From the NCBI GenBank assembly GCA_902489965.1, contig CABUCA010000080.1, forward strand, positions 1 through 7,316: DNA of 7,316 nucleotides, in the 5' to 3' direction. The notes beneath the pieces were generated by a model. It saw nothing but the letters and a program-made list of their open reading frames with translations, ran no database searches and had not been told where the DNA came from. Source of the stretch: an uncultured Collinsella sp. (GTDB lineage Bacteria; Actinomycetota; Coriobacteriia; Coriobacteriales; Coriobacteriaceae). Below, piece by piece: positions 1-5,805 of this stretch. Made by a program: the position numbers and the translations under genes. Every line of letters begins with the position of its first letter. The stretch's first letter is position 1.

Positions 1-57
1 GAAACGGCGGTCGACGAAACTGGAGAGGAGGTATTACGAGCTCCTGTGCGAATTGAA

Positions 58-69
58 GGGAGCGCTCCC
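58..69. promoter_or_regulatory. Perfect 12-bp palindrome, LacI/CebR-type operator candidate
   Basis: The sequence GGGAGCGCTCCC is its own reverse complement. The central CG flanked by symmetric arms is the usual form of LacI-family operators, and the 12 bases equal the core of the CebR box of Streptomyces (TGGGAGCGCTCCCA, established knowledge). The flanking bases differ here (A on the left, G on the right). It lies 12 bp upstream of a plus-strand -35 box, and about 13-25 nt downstream of the expected start of a possible minus-strand transcript. The second arrangement would suit repression of a gene lying to the left of the window. The regulator is not in the window, so the operator role is inferred. 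Confidence 0.45.
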
Positions 70-81
70 GCAAACTGCCTA

Positions 82-110
82 TTGACAACTTATAGGAGCG
101 TCGGTTTTAT
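82..110 (+). promoter_or_regulatory. Sigma-70-type promoter candidate, plus strand
   Basis: A perfect -35 box TTGACA (82-87), a 17-bp spacer and a -10 box TTTTAT (105-110, four of six matches). The start point would be near 116-117. The only thing downstream before the terminator ending at 223 is about 107 nt without a convincing gene, so the promoter, if real, would make a short RNA. It overlaps a weaker minus-strand promoter candidate, and only one of the two may be used. Confidence 0.4.
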
Positions 111-118
111 TGAGGCAA
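89..118 (-). promoter_or_regulatory. Promoter candidate, minus strand, facing the left edge
   Basis: Read on the minus strand: TTGCCT (113-118, four of six matches to -35), an 18-bp spacer, then TATAAG (89-94, five of six matches to -10). Transcription would begin near 82, cross the palindrome at 58-69 and leave the window. No ATG, GTG or TTG start occurs on this strand between 57 and 1, so any gene it serves begins outside. The downstream palindrome fits a repressor roadblock. Confidence 0.33.
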
Positions 119-175
119 ATATGTTGGGTGCTCGGCATTTCCAAAAAAGTCTACTCACTTAGCCAGCGGGCAGCC

Positions 176-223
176 AAAAAAAGAACCGCCGCGACGTCGT
201 TTGACTCCGTTGCGACGGTTTTT
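176..223. terminator. Strong bidirectional intrinsic terminator
   Basis: Two 13-nt arms (184-196 and 208-220) pair in 12 of 13 positions, counting one G-T wobble and one mismatch, around an 11-nt loop. On the plus strand the stem is followed by a run of five T (219-223). On the minus strand it is followed by C and seven T (the A run at 176-182). It can therefore end the phosphoesterase transcript arriving from 349, about 130 nt after its stop, as well as any plus-strand transcript from the promoter at 82-110. Confidence 0.8.
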
Positions 224-348
224 CGAGCATTTTCGCGCAGCCGAGGACGCAGACGCTCCTCATTTCTTGCGCTTACCGAGCAAGAAGGCGCTACTCTCCG
301 AAAGCAGTCAAAAAAGCCCCGTCCGTAATTAGCTACCCTTTGCACCGA
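224..348. other. Non-coding stretch with two small tandem hairpins
   Basis: This completes the gene-free stretch 1-348. Two stem-loops lie back to back: arms 243-247 and 257-261 (GAGGA/TCCTC, 9-nt loop) and arms 264-270 and 280-286 (TTCTTGC/GCAAGAA, 9-nt loop). Neither is followed by a T run, so they are not terminators by themselves. Both would be in the 3' untranslated part of the phosphoesterase mRNA if that transcript runs to the terminator at 184-220. Open frames here have unusual codon use, no ribosome binding site and no recognisable protein features. Confidence 0.4.
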
Positions 349-1188
349 TTATTCGCCCGGGTTGATGTTCGCGTAGAACTCGGCCCCGTCGTCCAGGCGC
401 AGGATCCCGACACGGCCAAACTCGGAGCCCGTGGCGGCGGCGCAGTCGATGTCGATGCGATCGGGCACGCCAGCGGTGTCCTCGCCGCCCAGGCGCACGA
501 TCTGCCCGCGGCCCGACTCCTCATCGAGCCCCGCCAGACCGCCCACCTCGCAATAACGCCCGAGCGACACCGTGGGCGTGTGGCCGCTCACGACGACCGG
601 ACCCTTGCCCTCGGCAGAAAGCAGCCCCGTCGGCGCATCCCAATAGCCATGGCGAATCCACAGCAGGTCATCGGACGACTGTACCGCAAGCATCTGCTGA
701 AGTAGCTCGCGATCGGCATCCACCGCTCCCCTGCCGTCGCCGCAATCGACACCATGCTCAAGCAAAAACGCACGCGCCGCCTCGGTCTGAATGCCGGCGT
801 GCACCAGCAGGTACGGCCGCTCGGCAGTCTCGACCACCGCGTAGAGCGGCAGCGCGGCCATCCATCGCACGAGCTCCTCGTATGCCTCAAATTCCATGTC
901 GTTGAGCTGCTCGCGCGTCGTCCAGCCACCGTTGATATCCCAGGTCTCGGCATCGAGCGGATCCTGGCCAATGATGGCATCGAGCATGATCTGCTCGTGA
1001 TTGCCCTTGAGCACGCGGGCGTTGGGCAGCGAGCGCACGAGCTTAATAACACCGACCGGATCGGGCCCGCGATCGATCATGTCGCCCAGCACGTACAGTG
1101 TGTCGTCGGACGTCAACGAGATCTTAGACAGGGCCTCGTCAAGCGCACGCACGTGCCCGTGAGCGTCAGATGTCACATAGATCGCCAT
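349..1188 (-). CDS. PPP-family metallophosphoesterase (ApaH / Ser-Thr phosphatase-like)
   Basis: A 279-residue cytoplasmic hydrolase of the calcineurin-like PPP family, which uses two metal ions to cleave phosphomonoesters, phosphoproteins or dinucleoside polyphosphates. The motifs appear in order: SDAHGH (7-12, variant of GDxHG, metal ligands D8 and H10), GDMIDRG (35-41), GNHE (62-65), NGG (86-88), HAG (130-132), WIR (177-179) and SGHTP (201-205). All expected metal ligands are present. Length is close to ApaH (about 280), but the family motifs alone do not separate diadenosine tetraphosphatase from protein phosphatase, so no symbol is given. The ATG start is supported by AAGGAGAGG at 1195-1203. 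No signal peptide is visible. It has its own promoter (1264-1292) and is transcribed divergently from the antiporter. Confidence 0.9.
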   Translation of the reverse strand: MAIYVTSDAHGHVRALDEALSKISLTSDDTLYVLGDMIDRGPDPVGVIKLVRSLPNARVLKGNHEQIMLDAIIGQDPLDAETWDINGGWTTREQLNDMEFEAYEELVRWMAALPLYAVVETAERPYLLVHAGIQTEAARAFLLEHGVDCGDGRGAVDADRELLQQMLAVQSSDDLLWIRHGYWDAPTGLLSAEGKGPVVVSGHTPTVSLGRYCEVGGLAGLDEESGRGQIVRLGGEDTAGVPDRIDIDCAAATGSEFGRVGILRLDDGAEFYANINPGE

Positions 1189-1235
1189 GGTACGCCTCTC
1201 CTTGCATTGCGGCCGAAGCCCGGTGCCGCAACTAA

Positions 1236-1252
1236 AACTTCAAGTTGAACTT
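1236..1252. repeat. Interlocking inverted repeats in the phosphoesterase leader
   Basis: The 17 bases AACTTCAAGTTGAACTT contain three overlapping odd palindromes (AACTT-C-AAGTT, TTCAA-G-TTGAA and AAGTT-G-AACTT). They lie between the minus-strand -10 box and the ribosome binding site. Next to them, GCGGC (1209-1213) and GCCGC (1225-1229) can form a hairpin just upstream of the Shine-Dalgarno. A regulator site or leader structure is possible; chance is not excluded. Confidence 0.25.
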
Positions 1253-1263
1253 AAACGTTACCC

Positions 1264-1292
1264 ATTGTACTCCGTTGCAATAAAGCTGGAAA
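1264..1292 (-). promoter_or_regulatory. Promoter of the phosphoesterase gene
   Basis: On the minus strand: TTTCCA (1287-1292, four of six matches to -35), a 17-bp spacer and TACAAT (1264-1269, five of six matches to -10). The predicted start is near 1257, giving a leader of about 70 nt before the ATG at 1188. The -35 box overlaps the inverted repeat at 1288-1300. Confidence 0.5.
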
Positions 1293-1327
1293 GGGTTTCC
1301 GAGCAGAGGCAAAGACGGCAGCCGTCT
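1288..1327. promoter_or_regulatory. Two inverted repeats in the divergent region, possible operators
   Basis: GGAAA-GGG-TTTCC (1288-1300) overlaps the -35 box of the phosphoesterase promoter. AGACGGC-A-GCCGTCT (1313-1327) is a perfect 15-nt odd palindrome with 7-bp arms, 20 bp further from that promoter. Neither has a T run, so they are not terminators. Position between two divergent genes suits regulator binding. I could not find a convincing plus-strand promoter for the antiporter between 1300 and 1425; a TACAAA at 1382-1387 lacks a -35 partner. Confidence 0.35.
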
Positions 1328-1441
1328 ATGACGATATCGCGCACGCCCGCAATCCAACCCCATAAACCCACCATCTTTGGGTACAAATAACCGCAGGCAA
1401 CTGACCGTGCCACGCCAACCACCCAGGAGCGGACACCATCT

Positions 1442-3043
1442 ATGAACCAGATCCTTCTCTTTATCGGCCTCGTCATCATTTTGTGCCTGACCATCAAACC
1501 CGTCGGCAAAAAACTCCCCTTCCCCACCCTGCTCATCTTTATCGCGCTCGGCATGCTGTTGGGCGTCAACGGCCCGGCGCATATCGACTTTAGCGACTAC
1601 GCGCTCACCGAAACCGTCTGCAGCACGGCGCTGCTGTTCATCATGTTCTACGGCGGCTTTAACACCAACATCGACCGCGCCAAGCCCGTCGCCGTGCCCG
1701 CGGTGCTGCTGAGCACGCTCGGCGTCGTCATCACCGCAGGCATCACCGGCGTGTTCGCCCACTTCGTGCTGGGCTTCGACTGGATCGGCGGCCTGCTGCT
1801 GGGATCAGTCGTGGCATCCACCGACGCGGCCAGCGTCTTTAGCGTTCTGCGCGAGCACAGCCTGTCGCTGAAGGGCGGCACCGACTCGCTGCTCGAGGTC
1901 GAATCGGGCTCCAACGACCCCGTCGCCTACATGCTCACCGCCGTGCTCGCCACACTCGCGGCCGGCGGCGACATCAACATTCCCGCACTGCTGGCCAAGC
2001 AGATTATCCTGGGCGCGGGCCTGGGCCTTGCCATCGGCTGGGCGGCGGGCCGTCTGATTGAACGCGCACACGCAACGGCCGAGGGCGCGCAGACCATCTT
2101 CTTGTTCGCCGTGGCGATCGTCGCCTACGCGCTACCAAGCTATCTGGGCGGCAACGGCTTTTTGGCCGTATACCTGGCCGGCATTGTGCTGGGTGCGAGC
2201 GACATCACCGGCAAGGTCGAGATGGCGCACTTCTTTGACACCCTCACCGAGATGGCCGAGATGACGATCTTCTTCTTGCTCGGCCTGCTCGTCACGCCCG
2301 CACGCCTGCCGCAGATGCTGCTGCCGGGCCTGGCGCTCATGGCGTTTATGCTCTACGTGAGCCGTCCCATCGCCGTCGGCGTGCTCCTGGCGCCCTTTAA
2401 GACGAACCCCCGCCAGGTCGCGCTCGTAAGCTGGGCGGGCCTGCGCGGAGCAGCTTCGGTCGTGTTTAGCCTCTTTGCCGTGGTGGCCGGCGTTCCCGGC
2501 GGACACGACCTATTTGACCTGGTGTTTGTGATTGCCGTGTCGAGCATTGTGGTGCAGGGCTCGCTGCTGCCAGCGGTGGCGAAGAAGCTCGATATGATCG
2601 ATGCGACCGGCGACGTGCGCCGCACCTTTAACGACTATCGCGACGAAGACGGCATGTCATTTGTAAAGCTCAAGGTGGGTGCTGGCCATCCGTTTGCCGA
2701 GCGCTCGCTCGCCGATATTGGCAGCGCGACGGACATGCTCGTGGTCCTGGTGCTGCGCGACGGGGCGCACCCGGTGCTGCCCAACGGCGATACCGTGATC
2801 CAGGAAGGCGATCTGCTGGTGATGGCCGCCCCAACGTTCGAAGAGCGTGCCGAGGTTACGCTGCGCGAGGTCACCGTAACCCCCCACGGTCGCCTGGCCG
2901 GCCAGCGTCTTCGCGATGTGCCGCAGGGCAAGCACCCCTTTATCGTGGTGATGCTCAAGCGCGACGGCCAAACGATCATCCCCGACGGCAACACCCTAAT
3001 ATACGCCGGCGACGAAGCCGTCATCGCCACGCTCGCGTCGTAG
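1442..3043 (+). CDS. CPA1-family cation/proton antiporter with tandem RCK_C domains (NhaP2/CvrA-like)
   Basis: A 533-residue inner-membrane antiporter that exchanges K+ (or Na+) for protons, serving pH and potassium homeostasis. Residues 1-380 are hydrophobic, with roughly 12 membrane segments, and carry the family signatures: ASTDAA (125-130), ESGSNDP (154-160, with the transport pair N158-D159) and GLRGAAS (333-339). The tail holds two RCK_C/TrkA_C-like domains, about 404-463 and 475-531, each ending in a GD-containing strand (EGDLLVM and AGDEAVI). No nucleotide-binding RCK_N domain (GxGxxG) is present. RCK_C domains bind small ligands in related transporters, sometimes c-di-AMP, so ligand control is plausible. 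The start is supported by AGGAG at 1425-1429, a rather long 12 nt upstream. Ion specificity cannot be told from sequence. Confidence 0.9.
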   Translation: MNQILLFIGLVIILCLTIKPVGKKLPFPTLLIFIALGMLLGVNGPAHIDFSDYALTETVCSTALLFIMFYGGFNTNIDRAKPVAVPAVLLSTLGVVITAGITGVFAHFVLGFDWIGGLLLGSVVASTDAASVFSVLREHSLSLKGGTDSLLEVESGSNDPVAYMLTAVLATLAAGGDINIPALLAKQIILGAGLGLAIGWAAGRLIERAHATAEGAQTIFLFAVAIVAYALPSYLGGNGFLAVYLAGIVLGASDITGKVEMAHFFDTLTEMAEMTIFFLLGLLVTPARLPQMLLPGLALMAFMLYVSRPIAVGVLLAPFKTNPRQVALVSWAGLRGAASVVFSLFAVVAGVPGGHDLFDLVFVIAVSSIVVQGSLLPAVAKKLDMIDATGDVRRTFNDYRDEDGMSFVKLKVGAGHPFAERSLADIGSATDMLVVLVLRDGAHPVLPNGDTVIQEGDLLVMAAPTFEERAEVTLREVTVTPHGRLAGQRLRDVPQGKHPFIVVMLKRDGQTIIPDGNTLIYAGDEAVIATLAS

Positions 3044-3060
3044 CGGGCAGGAGGTAGCTA

Positions 3061-3135
3061 ATTTGCGACGAAGAGATCAAGCGCCTAGAAAGCCTCATGC
3101 CTTCGCTCGCAGATTTGGATTTGCCTGAGGAGTAA
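3061..3135 (+). CDS. Possible 24-codon ORF with strong SD and ATT start, or gene remnant
   Basis: A perfect AGGAGG (3049-3054) begins 5 nt after the antiporter stop. Six nucleotides later comes ATT, opening a frame that ends with TAA at 3133-3135 and reads, after the first residue, CDEEIKRLESLMPSLADLD and then LPEE. It is acidic, has helix-like heptads and uses codons typical of this genome. There is no ATG, GTG or TTG before residue 13, and a stop (3055-3057) blocks upstream extension. ATT is a rare bacterial start. Alternatives: a TTG at 3063 in another frame gives a basic 21-residue peptide with poor codon use, or this is the stub of a degraded gene. Function unknown. Confidence 0.3.
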   Translation: MCDEEIKRLESLMPSLADLDLPEE

Positions 3136-3222
3136 AGCACCCCTCCCCCATGTAACCATCCTGTAAATCATAGCGGCGCGCTCGGGTTTTGCTGTGATGC
3201 GGTCGCGCCTGACGCTGCACTG

Positions 3223-3231
3223 TGCTAAAGT
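3223..3231 (+). promoter_or_regulatory. Extended -10 promoter candidate for serC
   Basis: TGCTAAAGT fits an extended -10 element (TGn plus TAAAGT, four of six matches). No good -35 box is seen 16-18 bp upstream, as is common when TGn is present. Transcription would start near 3238, inside the 8-bp palindrome GAACGTTC (3237-3244), giving a leader of about 33 nt. The stretch 3136-3222 otherwise shows no gene and only a very weak hairpin (3172-3182). Confidence 0.4.
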
Positions 3232-3270
3232 ATCCCGAACGTTCAAACGACTACGAGGGGGAACTAGAAG

Positions 3271-4395
3271 ATGGCACGTGTGCACAACTTCTCAGCTGGC
3301 CCGGCCGCACTGCCTACAAGCGTGCTCGCCGAGATCGCCGACGAGATGATGGACTACCGCGGTTGCGGCATGTCCGTGCTCGAGATGAGCCATCGATCTA
3401 GCATGTACCAACAGATCATCGACGACGCCGAGGTAACCCTGCGTCGCCTGCTGAGCATCCCCAACAACTACCGCGTCCTGTTTTTGCAGGGCGGCGCCAC
3501 GCTGCAGTTTGCGGGCATCCCCATGAACCTCATGCGCCGCGGCCGCGCCGGCTACATCGTGACCGGCAACTTTGCCAACAAGGCATACAAAGAAGCCGAC
3601 AAGTACGGCGAGGCCGTGCTGCTCGCGAGCTCCGAGGACACCAACTTCGACCGCATCCCCGACATGGCCGACATCAACGCTCGCATTGCCGCCGAGGCCG
3701 CGAGCGACGGGCTCGACTACGTTTACATCTGCCAGAACAACACCATCTTTGGCACCATGTACCACGAGCTGCCCGCTTGCGGCGACGTACCGCTGGTCGC
3801 AGATGTCTCGAGCTGCTTTTTGTCGCAGCCGCTCGATGTTGAGCGCTACGGGCTCATCTACGCCGGCGCGCAGAAAAACGCCGGCGCCGCGGGCGTGACC
3901 GTGGTTATCGTGCGCGACGACTTCATCGCCGACGGCCCCGCCTTTGCGCAGACGCCGCAGTACATGGACCTTAAGGCCCAGGCCGCCAAGGGCTCCATGC
4001 TCAACACGCCCAACACCTTTGGCATCTACGTGTGCGGCAAGGTGTTCCGGTGGGTCGAGGAGACCGGCGGACTTGCCGCCATGGCCGAGCGCAACTGGGC
4101 CAAGGCCAACCTGCTCTACAACCTGCTCGAGCACAGCATGCTGTTCCATGGCACCACACAGGCCGACAGCCGCTCCATCGCCAACGTCACCTTCCGCACC
4201 GACGACGCCGAGCTCGACGCGGCCTTTGTCGCAGGTGCGGCCGAGCACCAGATTCAAAACGTCAAGGGTCATCGCCTGGTGGGCGGCATGCGCGCCAGCG
4301 TCTACAACGCCGTAACCATGGAAGACGTGCAGGCACTGGCCACGTACATGAAGGACTTCGAAGCGCAGCACGGTTTGAGCCAGCGATCTAACTAG
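3271..4395 (+). CDS. serC: Phosphoserine aminotransferase SerC
   Basis: A 374-residue PLP enzyme of the class V aminotransferase fold. It transfers the amino group of glutamate to 3-phosphohydroxypyruvate to give O-phosphoserine, the second step of serine biosynthesis; SerC often also serves vitamin B6 synthesis. Visible signatures: FSAGPAALP (7-15), MSHRS (39-43, phosphate-binding HR pair), LQGGAT (72-77), ADVSS (177-181, D178 for the PLP ring nitrogen), GAQKNAGAAG (199-208, Schiff-base K202) and KGHR followed by VGGMRASVYNA (332-347). Length matches the family (about 360-375). The ATG follows AGGGGG (3256-3261) by 9 nt. serA begins 69 nt downstream with no terminator between, so the two are probably cotranscribed. 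Confidence 0.97.
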   Translation: MARVHNFSAGPAALPTSVLAEIADEMMDYRGCGMSVLEMSHRSSMYQQIIDDAEVTLRRLLSIPNNYRVLFLQGGATLQFAGIPMNLMRRGRAGYIVTGNFANKAYKEADKYGEAVLLASSEDTNFDRIPDMADINARIAAEAASDGLDYVYICQNNTIFGTMYHELPACGDVPLVADVSSCFLSQPLDVERYGLIYAGAQKNAGAAGVTVVIVRDDFIADGPAFAQTPQYMDLKAQAAKGSMLNTPNTFGIYVCGKVFRWVEETGGLAAMAERNWAKANLLYNLLEHSMLFHGTTQADSRSIANVTFRTDDAELDAAFVAGAAEHQIQNVKGHRLVGGMRASVYNAVTMEDVQALATYMKDFEAQHGLSQRSN

Positions 4396-4445
4396 CCCGC
4401 AGCACGCGGGCCGATCAGCCACTTCAAACCACTTGTTTTAAACAA
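4395..4445 (+). other. serC-serA intercistronic stem-loop and AT-rich inverted repeat
   Basis: A 6-bp GC stem (4395-4400 with 4406-4411, loop AGCAC) begins on the last base of the serC stop. There is no T run, so it is more likely an mRNA stability or processing element than a terminator. It is followed by TTGTTT-T-AAACAA (4433-4445), an AT-rich inverted repeat just before the serA ribosome binding site AAGGAG (4453-4458). The second element could bind a regulator or be an AT-rich spacer; its role is not known. Confidence 0.4.
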
Positions 4446-4464
4446 ACCAGCTAAGGAGTTTTTC

Positions 4465-5628
4465 ATGCGCAAGATTAAGACCATCGACGACATCACCAAA
4501 GACGGCAAAGTCGAGTTTGGCGAAGGCTACGAATTTGTAAGCACCGCCGAGGAGGCCGACGCGATCCTGATGCGCTCGACCGACCTGCACGGCTACGAGC
4601 TGCCCGAGGGCATCCGCGCCATCGCCCGCTGCGGCGCCGGCGTCAACAACATCCCCGTCGAGGAGTACGCCAAGAAGGGCGTCGTCGTCTTTAACTCCCC
4701 TGGCGCCAATAGCAATGCCGTCAAGGAGCTCGTCCTGGGCATGCTGGTGCTCTCGAGCCGCGGCGTAGTACAGTCGATGAACTGGGTGCGCGACAACGCC
4801 GACGACCCCGAGATTCAGGTCGATGCCGAAAAGGCCAAGAAGGCCTTTGTGGGCCGCGAGCTTAAAGGCAAGCGCATCGGCGTCATCGGTCTGGGCAACG
4901 TAGGCTCCAAGGTCGCCAACGCCTGCGTCGACCTGGGCATGGATGTCTACGGCTACGACCCGTTCATTTCCGTCGAGCACGCGTGGGTGCTGAGCCGCGA
5001 GGTGCAGCGCGTGGGCACGCTCGAGGATCTATGCCGCGGCTGCGACTACCTCACCGTGCACGTGCCCAGCAAGGCAGACACCATCGGCATGATCAGCACC
5101 GAGCAGATTAACCTGCTGGCACCCGACGCCGTGCTCATCAACTACGCGCGCGAAACCATCATTGACGAGGATGCCGTCGACGCTGCCCTGCGCGAGGGCA
5201 AGCTCAGCTGGTTTAGCTGCGACTTCGCCACGCCCAAGACGGTCAAGATGCCCAATACGTTTATCACCACGCACTCGGGCGCCGGCACCGGCGAAGCCGA
5301 GGCCAACTGCGCCGACATGGCCATCAGCGAGCTCAAGGATTACCTGGAGAACGGCAATATCGCGCACAGCGTCAACTATCCTGCCTGCAGCATGGGCAAG
5401 GCGCGCGCCGCAAGCCGCATCGCCTGCCTGCACGCCAACGTGCCCAACATGATCGGCCAGATCACGGCAATCCTGGCCAAAGACAACGCCAACGTGCAGC
5501 GTATGACCAACGAGTCCGCCGGCGAGAACGCCTACACCATGTTCGACACCGATGAGCACCTGGACAGCAGCACCATCGAGGCGCTCAAGCAGATTCCGTC
5601 GATGTATCGCGTGCGCGTGATCAAGTAG
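4465..5628 (+). CDS. serA: D-3-phosphoglycerate dehydrogenase SerA, short form with ACT domain
   Basis: A 387-residue NAD-dependent enzyme oxidising 3-phosphoglycerate to 3-phosphohydroxypyruvate, the first step of serine synthesis and substrate supply for SerC. Domains: an N-terminal substrate lobe with RCGAGVNN (55-62) and NSPGANSNAVKE (77-88); a Rossmann fold with GLGNVG (142-147) and D165 for NAD; catalytic R229 in NYARE and H270 in TTHSGAGTGEAE; and a C-terminal ACT domain (about 317-387). In the ACT domain H323, N325 and N343 match, with identical spacing, the serine-binding H344, N346 and N364 of E. coli SerA, so serine feedback is likely. The glutamate expected before the histidine is absent (CDFATPKTVKMPN, 252-264). 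No intervening domain is present, hence the short length. The ATG follows AAGGAG (4453-4458) by 6 nt. Confidence 0.94.
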   Translation: MRKIKTIDDITKDGKVEFGEGYEFVSTAEEADAILMRSTDLHGYELPEGIRAIARCGAGVNNIPVEEYAKKGVVVFNSPGANSNAVKELVLGMLVLSSRGVVQSMNWVRDNADDPEIQVDAEKAKKAFVGRELKGKRIGVIGLGNVGSKVANACVDLGMDVYGYDPFISVEHAWVLSREVQRVGTLEDLCRGCDYLTVHVPSKADTIGMISTEQINLLAPDAVLINYARETIIDEDAVDAALREGKLSWFSCDFATPKTVKMPNTFITTHSGAGTGEAEANCADMAISELKDYLENGNIAHSVNYPACSMGKARAASRIACLHANVPNMIGQITAILAKDNANVQRMTNESAGENAYTMFDTDEHLDSSTIEALKQIPSMYRVRVIK

Positions 5629-5640
5629 CGCCGACTGACC

Positions 5641-5673
5641 TGACGGGCAGCTCCCCATGTGGCCTGCCCGTCA
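5641..5673 (+). other. Perfect 10-bp stem-loop after serA
   Basis: TGACGGGCAG (5641-5650) pairs perfectly with CTGCCCGTCA (5664-5673) around a 13-nt loop, 12 nt after the serA stop. It lacks a T run and stands 17 nt upstream of the true terminator. It may protect the mRNA 3' end or help termination. Confidence 0.45.
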
Positions 5674-5690
5674 CTGACATTGAATGCCCG

Positions 5691-5727
5691 CGGGGGTGCC
5701 TTTCGCACGAGAGGCGCCCCCGTTTTT
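5691..5727 (+). terminator. Intrinsic terminator of the serC-serA unit
   Basis: A 14-bp stem (5691-5704 with 5709-5722, two G-T wobbles, otherwise complementary) closes a GCAC tetraloop and is followed directly by five T (5723-5727). This is a textbook rho-independent terminator. It separates serC-serA from the M20 peptidase gene and argues against any protein start upstream of 5728 for that gene. Confidence 0.92.
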
Positions 5728-5766
5728 GTGAGCGCTCCATTAAATGCGCCGAGCCGCTTCTTGGCA

Positions 5767-5772
5767 TACAAT
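5767..5772 (+). promoter_or_regulatory. -10 box candidate for the M20 gene
   Basis: TACAAT (five of six matches) lies 34 nt upstream of the ATG at 5806 and downstream of the serA terminator, where a promoter is needed. No good -35 hexamer is seen at the proper spacing (ATGCGC at 5744-5749), so the call rests mainly on the -10 box and on position. Confidence 0.35.
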
Positions 5773-5805
5773 CTGTATGTTGACCTAACTATCTGTGAGG
5801 TGCCT

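Noticed and set aside
1..162. Plus-strand open frames from the left edge (stops at 83-85 and 160-162) as the tail of an upstream gene
   Set aside because: Neither frame gives a recognisable C-terminus. One runs through the palindrome and the other through both promoter candidates, and codon use is atypical (AGG pairs, CGA, TTA). A 27-residue tail ending at 85 cannot be fully excluded.
110..345. 72-residue plus-strand and 64-residue minus-strand frames in the left intergenic region
   Set aside because: They cross the bidirectional terminator, are rich in Arg and Ser from low-bias codons, and lack ribosome binding sites. They are better explained as structured non-coding DNA.
1361..1441. Riboswitch (for example c-di-AMP type) upstream of the antiporter
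   Set aside because: Only a 5-bp ACCCA/TGGGT hairpin (1366-1382) is visible, without the conserved core motifs of a known riboswitch class.
3151..3167. TGTAAC and TGTAAA repeated with an 11-bp period, like a Bacillus PhoP box on the minus strand
   Set aside because: Only two imperfect units, in a GC-rich actinobacterium with no phosphate gene nearby; likely chance.
3172..3190. Possible terminator after the antiporter (AGCG-GCG-CGCT, later TTTT)
   Set aside because: The stem is only 4 bp with a 3-nt loop and the T run is separated by CGGG, too weak to support.
3292..4422. Long minus-strand open frame (376 residues) opposite serC
   Set aside because: Shadow frame caused by the GC-biased third codon positions of serC; the composition (Val, Gly, His, Ala rich) has no domain signature, while serC is unambiguous.
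5659..5805. In-frame 49-residue N-terminal extension of the M20 protein
   Set aside because: It would contain the serA terminator hairpin and T run, and lacks a Shine-Dalgarno. ATG 5806 has GAGG at proper spacing and begins at the normal M20 N-terminus.
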